In this document: positions 1 to 5,608 of the stretch, piece after piece
Position numbering within the stretch: position 1 is the stretch's first letter
Layout of the letters: every line of letters begins with the position of its first letter
NCBI GenBank assembly: GCA_934281515.1
Contig: CAKQXG010000104.1
Coordinates: 1 to 7,324, forward strand
Source of the DNA: an uncultured Clostridia bacterium
GTDB lineage: Bacteria > Bacillota > Clostridia > Christensenellales > CAG-314
Length of the DNA stretch: 7,324 bases
Reading direction: 5' to 3'
The notes under the pieces: generated by a model
What the model was told of the DNA's origin: nothing
What the model saw: only the letters and a program-made list of their open reading frames with translations
The model's database searches: none
Translations under genes and position numbers: made by a program

Positions 1-150
1 AAGTGGGACTTGACCTTGTGGGCAAGTATCGGCGTGCTTGTGGGCGGTATTACGGGCGCACTGTTGCTGAACAAAATAAAGGGCAATGCTTCCAAAATAA
101 TTTTTGCATTGGTTCTTGTGGCAGGCGGCGTAAGAATGTTGTTTGCGTGA
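1..150 (+). CDS. TauE/SafE family permease, 3' end only (partial)
   Basis: The window opens inside this gene. Frame 1 is open for 49 codons and stops with TGA at 148-150. The visible protein has a hydrophobic segment (WASIGVLVGGITGALLL), a short basic loop (NKIKG), and a second hydrophobic segment ending in VLVAGGVRMLFA. This glycine-rich pair of helices closing on a 'LVxxGVxxL' pattern is how a TauE/SafE repeat unit ends. The end of the next gene (FGAFLVAVGVWQLI) matches it in spacing. The family comprises inner-membrane carriers linked to export or uptake of sulfite, sulfonates and other small anions; the substrate cannot be read here. It may be a half-size partner of the gene at 258, or the end of a full-length permease. 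The missing 5' part would decide. Confidence 0.72.
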   Translation, partial: KWDLTLWASIGVLVGGITGALLLNKIKGNASKIIFALVLVAGGVRMLFA

Positions 151-191
151 GTTGGCATGCGGTAAAACCTTCGGGTAATCGAGAACGTTGT

Positions 192-205
192 CAAATCGCG
201 ATTTG
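192..205. repeat. Perfect 14-bp palindrome between the two permease genes
   Basis: CAAATCGCGATTTG is fully self-complementary around a central CGCG. It lies 41 bases after the upstream stop and 52 bases before the ATG at 258. No T-run follows, so it is not a standard intrinsic terminator. A symmetric site this long in the only gap between two related permease genes could be an operator for a dimeric regulator. I see no good promoter hexamers beside it, so the regulatory role is inference. Confidence 0.4.
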
Positions 206-246
206 CAGGTCAGGTTGACGGCAGGCGAAACGTAACGTTGAAGTGT

Positions 247-252
247 AAGGAG
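247..252 (+). promoter_or_regulatory. Ribosome binding site that fixes the permease start
   Basis: AAGGAG ends five bases before the ATG at 258, which is ideal spacing. An in-frame GTG at 252 overlaps this motif itself and so cannot be the start it serves. The site therefore selects ATG 258. Confidence 0.75.
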
Positions 253-257
253 TGGAA

Positions 258-728
258 ATGCAGATATTTTTGTTGATATTGTTCGGATTTTTTGCAGGAA
301 TTATCGGCGGTATGGGCATGGGCGGCGGCACGTTGTTGGTGCCGTTGTTGAGTTTTTTGGATATTCCGCAAAAAACGGTGCAGGCGATAAACCTGTTGAG
401 TTTTGTGCCTATGTGTGTGGTCGCGCTTGTGTTGCACTTTAAAAACAAGCTTGTCAAGACGGAAAACATCGGTTGGCTGACGGTGCCTGCCGTGATTTTT
501 GCCGTGGGCGGAGCATTTGTCGCAGGCGGTACGTCAAACAAAGTGTTGCGCATCGTGTTCGGCGCGTTTCTTGTGGCGGTGGGCGTCTGGCAGTTGATTG
601 TGGCAATACGTTTTGTCGTGCGCCAACGCAAAAGCCTTGTTGTAGTACGCTGTGACAACGGACAATTGAAGTGCCGCAAAAAAAGAAAAACAGGTAAAAA
701 GCAAAATGGAAATGTAGGCAAAAAATAG
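258..728 (+). CDS. Half-size TauE/SafE family permease with basic C-terminal tail
   Basis: The protein is 156 residues, about half of the usual 240-270 for TauE/SafE. It begins with the family's glycine-rich entry: a hydrophobic helix (residues 2-16), then GGMGMGGG at 17-24, then a proline-containing segment (LLVPLL, 26-31). Further hydrophobic segments lie near 43-61, 72-91 and 97-121. This is one repeat unit, so two copies or a partner half would be needed for a full carrier. The partial gene at 1-150 is the natural partner. From about residue 122 the chain becomes hydrophilic and very basic (CRKKRKTGKKQN near 139-150), which should lie in the cytoplasm by the positive-inside rule. The start is ATG 258, set by AAGGAG at 247-252. 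Substrate is unknown; sulfite, sulfonate or another small anion is the family expectation. Confidence 0.85.
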   Translation: MQIFLLILFGFFAGIIGGMGMGGGTLLVPLLSFLDIPQKTVQAINLLSFVPMCVVALVLHFKNKLVKTENIGWLTVPAVIFAVGGAFVAGGTSNKVLRIVFGAFLVAVGVWQLIVAIRFVVRQRKSLVVVRCDNGQLKCRKKRKTGKKQNGNVGKK

Positions 729-795
729 ATACGTATAGTAAAAATATGGACATAAAGATACGGAATTATCGGAAATTTTTAAAAAGTTGTAGTAA

Positions 796-835
796 AGGGG
801 AAGGAAAACTTTTTTCAAAAAGTTTTCCTTCCCCT
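796..835. repeat. 19-bp perfect inverted repeat (long hairpin), possible dispersed repeat
   Basis: The arms 796-814 and 817-835 are perfect reverse complements separated by two bases (tc). The outer part of the left arm is AGGGGAAGGAAAAC and its inner end is a T-run. In RNA the innermost A-U pairs would open to give a normal loop. No T-run follows the right arm on the + strand (gtcgta follows), so it is not a textbook intrinsic terminator, though so stable a stem could still stop or insulate transcription. It lies 67 bases after the permease stop and 20 bases before the -35 box at 856. From memory, hairpins of this GGGGAAGG/AAAACTTTTT style recur between genes in Clostridia genomes. I could not check copy number. 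Confidence 0.8.
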
Positions 836-855
836 GTCGTATACTTCAAAAACTC

Positions 856-884
856 TTGCCAAAAGACATATATTTTGGTAAAAT
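856..884 (+). promoter_or_regulatory. Near-consensus sigma-70 promoter, placed for a leaderless transcript
   Basis: The -35 box TTGCCA (856-861) and the -10 box TAAAAT (879-884) each differ from consensus by one base and are exactly 17 bases apart. A start about seven bases after the -10 box would fall near 891, only two bases before the ATG at 893. No ribosome binding motif precedes that ATG. The predicted mRNA for the first gene would therefore be leaderless or nearly so. This promoter probably drives the whole run of genes to 6901. Confidence 0.6.
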
Positions 885-892
885 ATATCGGT

Positions 893-1837
893 ATGAAATA
901 TTTGGCATTCGACATTGAAGCGGCAAACGGATATATGCCGTCCAGTATTTGCAGTATAGGGGTGGTGCTGGCCGACGAACACTTTGACATAGTTGAGCGG
1001 CGCAACATCTGGATCAACCCCAAAACCAAATACAACCTGAACGGTACCAGGGAGAACGTCGGCATAGACTTGCATCTTGACAAAGCTTTGCTGGACTCTT
1101 CGCCGGATTTTTCACAAGTGTATCCCGAAATCAAACGCTTGCTTACAATGCCCGATACGCTTGTTGTCGGTCACGCCGTCGACGCCGACGTCCGCATGCT
1201 CAACGCCGCGTGCGACAGGTACGGCTTGCCCGGGATAGACTTCCGTTTTGTGTGTACGCAACTGCTTTTTCGACTGTACAAGGGCGAAAAGGACGTACGC
1301 GCACTCAACAAAATCGCTGCAGAACTCGGTATCGGGTTTGTGCAGCACAACAGCGAAGAGGACGCATACATGTCCATGTGCACTTTGCGCTACCTTGTTG
1401 CCGACAGCGGACTGACGGTGGACGAATTGCTTGACAAATACAACATTCGCTACGGCACTAACGTCGGTAAACAGCTTACCCGATCGGTATCGCTGGCAGG
1501 ACAAGTGAGCAAACGGCGCGTTACGCAGGCAGCTTTGTCCGCCATACGCGACTACATGGCTACGTCTCCTGCCAAGGACGATTTGTGGCAAGACAAAGTG
1601 TTTGCCGTGGCAAGGTCGCTGGAACTGTCCGACAACATCGAGTTGTGGAATCTTGTCAAGCATATTGCCGAACACGGCGGCAGGTATACAAGCAAACTTG
1701 CCAAGTGCAATTTTTACATAAGAGCCGACAAGGCGGCAGGGGTAGACATTCCGCGGGAAAAGCGCGTTGCCGAGCTTGCCGAACAGGGCGCACTGCACGT
1801 GGTTGCGGCGCAGGACGTAATGTCGGATAACGTATAA
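893..1837 (+). CDS. DnaQ-like 3'-5' exonuclease (DEDDh) with BRCT-like C-terminus
   Basis: The protein is 314 residues. The three exonuclease motifs are visible: Exo I as FDIEA with D7 and E9, Exo II as GHAVDAD with D99, and Exo III as HNSEEDA with H152 and D157 in the H-x4-D spacing of the DEDDh class. These residues bind the two metal ions that cut DNA or RNA from the 3' end. The domain ends near residue 185. Residues of about 232-312 resemble a BRCT domain: WQDKVFAVA as the first strand, then HIAEHGGRYTSKLAKCNFYI, then KRVAELAEQG and a final ALHVVAAQDV. BRCT domains bind DNA ends or partner proteins, so a repair or proofreading role is likely. An open frame continues upstream to 746, but it runs through the hairpin at 796-835 and has no ribosome site. 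ATG 893 fits the family start, MKYLAFDIE. It is probably the first gene of the operon, with 43 bases to the next gene. Confidence 0.85.
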   Translation: MKYLAFDIEAANGYMPSSICSIGVVLADEHFDIVERRNIWINPKTKYNLNGTRENVGIDLHLDKALLDSSPDFSQVYPEIKRLLTMPDTLVVGHAVDADVRMLNAACDRYGLPGIDFRFVCTQLLFRLYKGEKDVRALNKIAAELGIGFVQHNSEEDAYMSMCTLRYLVADSGLTVDELLDKYNIRYGTNVGKQLTRSVSLAGQVSKRRVTQAALSAIRDYMATSPAKDDLWQDKVFAVARSLELSDNIELWNLVKHIAEHGGRYTSKLAKCNFYIRADKAAGVDIPREKRVAELAEQGALHVVAAQDVMSDNV

Positions 1838-1880
1838 CAAATCAAATTACAAAATCATCAAAAGATTTGCGAGGTTAGAA

Positions 1881-3131
1881 ATGAACGTACAACAATTTTT
1901 GGCAAAACACGGACAGACAACGGATCGTATCGACGCCGAAACCACGCTTAACGCTTTTCTCTGCGAGATGAAAGCAGGCTTGCACGGGCAAAACTCGTCG
2001 GTGCCGATGATTCCGACTTATTTGCAGGACGTGGATTGCAGCAAGATAAAACTTGACAAGAAGATTTTGCTTATCGACGCCGGTGGCACCAACTTCCGTT
2101 CGGCTGTCGGTTACTTCGACAAGGACGGCAAGGCGCAGATTGAAGAAATCCGCAAGACGGCTATGCCTGCCATCGACAGAGAACTGACAAAGGAAGAGTT
2201 CTACACGCAGATCGCCGACAATGTCAGGTACCTTGCCGACCAAACGGGCGACGTAGGCTTTTGTTTTTCGTACAATGTAGACATGGACAAGGATGTCGAC
2301 GGCATTGTAAAGGTGTTCAGCAAGGAAGTCAAGGCTCCACAAGTGGTGGGTACGCGCGTCGGCGCCGAAACTCTTGCCGCAATGCGTTTGTACAGCGACA
2401 AACCTCGCAAAATCGTTATACTTAACGACACAGTTGCAACATTGCTCGGCGGCATGGCGCAACATCAGCAAGGCTATTGCTCTTACGTCGGGTATATCTA
2501 TGGCACGGGAACCAACGTTTGTTACATAGAAAACACTGCAAATATCGCAAAGGTGGACGGACTGACCCCGGGATATATGCTCATCAACACCGAAGCAGGC
2601 GGTTTCGACAAACTGCCCATGGGCGATTTCGACAAACTTGCCGCCAATCGTACTGCCGCACCAGAAAAACAACGGTTGGAAAAGATGACGTCGGGCAGGT
2701 ATCTTAGCGACATTATCTACGAAGCAATGCTGGCTGCCGCCGACGAAGGAATGTTTGAAGGCAACGTCGAAGTAAAGGAGTTTGTGCTTAAAGACGTGTC
2801 GGCTTTTATCGAGGGCGACAATCTTGCCGGTATGTTCGACCTGCCGCAGGACAAAGCGACAGCAAAGGAAATCTGCACAAGCCTTGTCGACCGTGCGGCG
2901 AAAATCGGCGCGATTATGAATGCGGCAATGTGTGTGGCTTCGGCTACGGACAAAACCTTGCCCGTAGGCATCGTGTGCGAGGGTACCACGTTCAACAAAC
3001 TGCCCGGGTTCCGTTCAGCATTTGAAAAGTATCTTCACACAGTATTGGATCCGCGCGGAATAGCTTTTGAAATACTGCAAGGCAACGAACTGAATCTTGT
3101 CGGCACGCTGATGGCGGCACAGATTTTGTAA
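1881..3131 (+). CDS. Eukaryotic-type hexokinase (ATP-dependent sugar kinase)
   Basis: The protein is 416 residues, near the size of a single hexokinase unit. It should phosphorylate glucose or a similar hexose at C6 with ATP in the cytosol. The motifs follow the hexokinase order of animals and fungi rather than bacterial ROK glucokinases: phosphate-1 IDAGGTNFR (65-73), FSYNVD (129-134) and SKEVK (147-151) around the sugar site, NDT with likely catalytic D183, YGTGTN (207-212) for nucleotide, NTEAGGF with E238, and EKMTSGRYL (267-275) with E267 as a second sugar ligand. GIVCEGTTFNKLPGF (363-377) takes the place of the C-terminal nucleotide loop. The NTE and EKMTSG stretch is especially close to vertebrate hexokinase. 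GAGG at 1871-1874 sits six bases before the ATG. It follows the exonuclease gene by 43 bases and precedes the radical SAM gene by 26. Which hexose it prefers cannot be read. Confidence 0.88.
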   Translation: MNVQQFLAKHGQTTDRIDAETTLNAFLCEMKAGLHGQNSSVPMIPTYLQDVDCSKIKLDKKILLIDAGGTNFRSAVGYFDKDGKAQIEEIRKTAMPAIDRELTKEEFYTQIADNVRYLADQTGDVGFCFSYNVDMDKDVDGIVKVFSKEVKAPQVVGTRVGAETLAAMRLYSDKPRKIVILNDTVATLLGGMAQHQQGYCSYVGYIYGTGTNVCYIENTANIAKVDGLTPGYMLINTEAGGFDKLPMGDFDKLAANRTAAPEKQRLEKMTSGRYLSDIIYEAMLAAADEGMFEGNVEVKEFVLKDVSAFIEGDNLAGMFDLPQDKATAKEICTSLVDRAAKIGAIMNAAMCVASATDKTLPVGIVCEGTTFNKLPGFRSAFEKYLHTVLDPRGIAFEILQGNELNLVGTLMAAQIL

Positions 3132-3157
3132 CAACGCGCAAAGCGTTACCGACTACA

Positions 3158-4957
3158 ATGACAAAACTTACCGATAGCGTACAAAAGCCGTATCGTTACT
3201 ACGGCGGAGAATACAATACGCCCGATATCGACAAACCGTGCGACGTGCGGTTTTGTATGTGTGTGGCTGACAGTTACGAAGTGGGCATGTCCAATTTGGG
3301 CGTGCGCATTTTGTATTATCTGTTCAACTCTATCGACAGAGTGGTGTGCGAGCGGTGCTACACGCCCTTTGCCGACTACGAACAATATCTTGCCGACAAC
3401 CATCTGCCGCTTGCAAGTCTGGAAACGCAAACGCCTCTTGCCGACTTCGACTTTGTCGGGTTTTCCTTGCAGTACGAGATGTGCTACAGTAACGTGTTCC
3501 ATATGTTGCACCTTGCGGGAATCCCCGTACTTAGCGAGGAACGCGGCGAGGACATGCCGTTTATCGTGGCAGGCGGTCCTTGTACCGTCAACCCCGAGCC
3601 GATGTACAAGTACTTCGACTTTTTCTTTGTCGGTGAAGGCGAAACCCCTTGGCGCGAGATAATCCAAGACTACAAAAAAATGCCGCAATGTACCAAAAAG
3701 GAGTTTTTAACCTACGTTGACGAGCATTACGAGTGCATTTACGTGCCAAGTTTGCATCCTGCCGTGTACGACGGCGACAAGTGCGTGTCTGCGCCGCAAC
3801 ACAGAGTTTGGCGGAATATCGAAGCCGACCTTAACACTACGTTTACGCCGCAAACGCAACTTGTGCCAAATATGGAGATTGTCCATGACCGCGCCGTTGC
3901 AGAATTGTTCCGTGGGTGTGCCAACGGGTGTCGCTTCTGCCAGGCAGGTTTTATCTACCGCCCCGTGCGTGAACGGACTTTGGACAATGCTTACGATTTG
4001 TGTGTAAAACTGCTTGAAAGCACAGGTTACGACGAACTGTCGCTAAACAGTTTGTCGACAAGCGATTACAGTCAACTTATGCCCCTACTTGACAAATTGT
4101 TGCCTTATGCCGAGGCTCATCACGTGCAACTCAACTTGCCAAGTTTGCGCCTCGACAGTTTTAAGGGACGTATGGCGCAGGGCAACAGAAAGAGTTCGCT
4201 GACGTTTGCTCCCGAGGCAGGCACTCAACGACTGCGCAACGTCATCAACAAAAACATCACCGAGGACAACATTTTCGGCACGCTTGCCGACGCTTTCCGA
4301 GAGGGGTACACATCGGTAAAACTGTACTTTATGCTGGGGTTGCCTACGGAAACGATGGAGGACATCGAAGGCATTGTCGACCTTGCCGTGCGTATCAAAC
4401 AACTGTACCGTACAGTACGCAAGGGCGGCAGAGACTGCAAAATTGCCGTGTCTACGTCGACATTTATACCTAAGCCTTTTACGCCGTTCCAGTGGTGCGC
4501 CTTTGCTGGTCGTGACGACATTGTCGCCAAGCAAAAATACCTTACCGAGTCATTGCGTAGCAAGGGTATCGGTTTTAGCTACGTCGACTACGATTGCAGT
4601 GAGCTTGAAGCCGTGCTTGCCCGTGGCGGACGGAGCATTGCCGACGCTATGTATCTTGCATACAAGGACGGCGCACGCTTTGACGCATGGAGCGAGTACT
4701 TCGATTACAGTCACTACACCAAGGCGTTTGCCGAGACCGGCGTGGACATAAGCAAGATTGTCGGCGCATACGGGCTTGACGAAGTGTTGCCGTGGGACTT
4801 TGTCGATGTCGGCGTTACCAAGCAGTACTTCAAGTCGGAGTACAACAAGGCAATGAATGCCGCGACTACGCCGTCGTGCAACAAGCAGTGCAACGGATGC
4901 GGACTTAAAAAATACGGCTACTGTCGGACGACAGAAGGGAACAGACATCTCAAATGA
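3158..4957 (+). CDS. B12-binding domain radical SAM protein, TIGR03960 family
   Basis: The protein is 599 residues. The N-terminus has the family signature KPYRYYGGEYN (10-20), then FCMCVADSYEVGMSNLG (32-48), which begins a cobalamin-binding-like Rossmann domain (to about 165) that includes VAGGPCTVNPEP (137-148) and VGEGE (158-162). The domain lacks the DxHxxG base-off motif. The radical SAM core starts at FRGCANGCRFCQAG, where C254, C258 and C261 form the CxxxCxxC motif for the 4Fe-4S cluster that cleaves S-adenosylmethionine. GLPTET (394-399) lies inside the barrel. A second cysteine group near the end (C574, C578, C581, C589) may bind another cluster or zinc. I know of no proven reaction for this family; it is normally found with, or fused to, TIGR03936, as here. 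No ribosome binding motif precedes ATG 3158, so translation may depend on ribosomes finishing the hexokinase gene 26 bases upstream. Confidence 0.9.
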   Translation: MTKLTDSVQKPYRYYGGEYNTPDIDKPCDVRFCMCVADSYEVGMSNLGVRILYYLFNSIDRVVCERCYTPFADYEQYLADNHLPLASLETQTPLADFDFVGFSLQYEMCYSNVFHMLHLAGIPVLSEERGEDMPFIVAGGPCTVNPEPMYKYFDFFFVGEGETPWREIIQDYKKMPQCTKKEFLTYVDEHYECIYVPSLHPAVYDGDKCVSAPQHRVWRNIEADLNTTFTPQTQLVPNMEIVHDRAVAELFRGCANGCRFCQAGFIYRPVRERTLDNAYDLCVKLLESTGYDELSLNSLSTSDYSQLMPLLDKLLPYAEAHHVQLNLPSLRLDSFKGRMAQGNRKSSLTFAPEAGTQRLRNVINKNITEDNIFGTLADAFREGYTSVKLYFMLGLPTETMEDIEGIVDLAVRIKQLYRTVRKGGRDCKIAVSTSTFIPKPFTPFQWCAFAGRDDIVAKQKYLTESLRSKGIGFSYVDYDCSELEAVLARGGRSIADAMYLAYKDGARFDAWSEYFDYSHYTKAFAETGVDISKIVGAYGLDEVLPWDFVDVGVTKQYFKSEYNKAMNAATTPSCNKQCNGCGLKKYGYCRTTEGNRHLK

Positions 4958-5592
4958 TAGTGCTTAAATTTACCAAAACTTCAACTTCGGCGTTGGCGGC
5001 TCACGTCGACACTTTGCGGGCGGTGACATATCTTGTGCGCCGTGCCGACATAGATGTTGCGTATTCGCAAGGGTTCAATCCGCACATGGAGCTGGGCTTT
5101 TCGCCGCCGCTGCCATTGGGCGTGGAAAGTTACGCAGAGTACGTATCGCTGAAAGCCGACATGGTCGACAACGTAGCGGAGCGTGCCGACAAGGTGTGTC
5201 CGAAGGGTATGCATGTGGTGCGCGCATGGGACGTACAAATTAACCTTGCCGCCAGGATAAACCGCGCCCGATACACGGTGCATGCAAACGGTATAGGTAA
5301 CGTTGCGCAACAAATACTTGCACCAAACTACACAATAAGTTACCTTGAAAAGGGTGAAGTGGTACACAAGGACGTTTCGGCACGTATTTTCGGCGCAAGC
5401 AGGATAGATGACGATACTGCCGAGTTTACATTGGCTGTCGGCAACGAAAACCTGCGCCCCGACAGACTTGTGCTGTCGCTTATGTCGGCAAACGGATTGA
5501 ACGGCGACTACGGTATTGTCAAGACCAACGCCTATGTCGACGAAACCGACGTTGACGAGTATCTGGACAAACTGGCGGCACAAAAACAATAG
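4954..5592 (+). CDS. TIGR03936 family protein (DUF2344), partner of the radical SAM protein
   Basis: The protein is 212 residues. It carries the family's clearest signature, AYSQGFNPHMELGF (36-49), followed by PPLPLGVES (51-59), after an N-terminal stretch (KFTKTSTSALAAHVDTLRAV) that matches the usual 'F.k.g...fiSHLDl.R' pattern in altered form. The canonical SH before LD is AH here. The ATG overlaps the stop of the radical SAM gene as ATGA, so the two are translationally coupled and probably made in equal amounts. The nearest purine-rich motif (GAAGGGA, 4934-4940) is 13 bases away, which supports coupling over independent initiation. In other genomes the two families are fused or adjacent, so a stable complex is the best inference. 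No catalytic residues can be assigned and the function is unknown. Confidence 0.88.
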   Translation: MIVLKFTKTSTSALAAHVDTLRAVTYLVRRADIDVAYSQGFNPHMELGFSPPLPLGVESYAEYVSLKADMVDNVAERADKVCPKGMHVVRAWDVQINLAARINRARYTVHANGIGNVAQQILAPNYTISYLEKGEVVHKDVSARIFGASRIDDDTAEFTLAVGNENLRPDRLVLSLMSANGLNGDYGIVKTNAYVDETDVDEYLDKLAAQKQ

Positions 5593-5596
5593 ATGC

Positions 5597-5603
5597 AAAG
5601 AGG
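5597..5603 (+). promoter_or_regulatory. Ribosome binding site that fixes the amidohydrolase start
   Basis: AAAGAGG lies five bases before ATG 5609. The open frame continues upstream to an ATG at 5516, but that part lies inside the preceding gene and encodes no family sequence, so this site decides for ATG 5609. Confidence 0.75.
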
Positions 5604-5608
5604 TTGAT

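Noticed and set aside
252..257. GTG start two codons before ATG 258
   Set aside because: The GTG overlaps the AAGGAG motif, leaving no spacing for the ribosome.
746..892. N-terminal extension of the exonuclease by 49 residues from an ATG at 746
   Set aside because: It has no ribosome site, it reads straight through the 19-bp inverted repeat and the promoter, and the sequence has no family match; the DEDDh fold starts properly at 893.
1112..1840. Open frame of 242 codons on the minus strand
   Set aside because: It is antisense to the exonuclease gene, whose catalytic motifs are all present on the + strand.
1838..1869. CAAATC/GATTTG inverted repeat in the gap before the hexokinase gene
   Set aside because: Six-base arms with a 20-base AT-rich loop are too weak to call a terminator or riboswitch; its likeness to the palindrome at 192 is probably chance.
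1875..2672. Open frame of 265 codons on the minus strand
   Set aside because: It is antisense to the clear hexokinase gene and its translation is rich in Cys, His and Val with no recognisable domain, typical of a codon-bias shadow.
5516..5608. Longer amidohydrolase starting at 5516
   Set aside because: These 31 codons lie inside the DUF2344 gene in another frame, and a good ribosome site points to ATG 5609.
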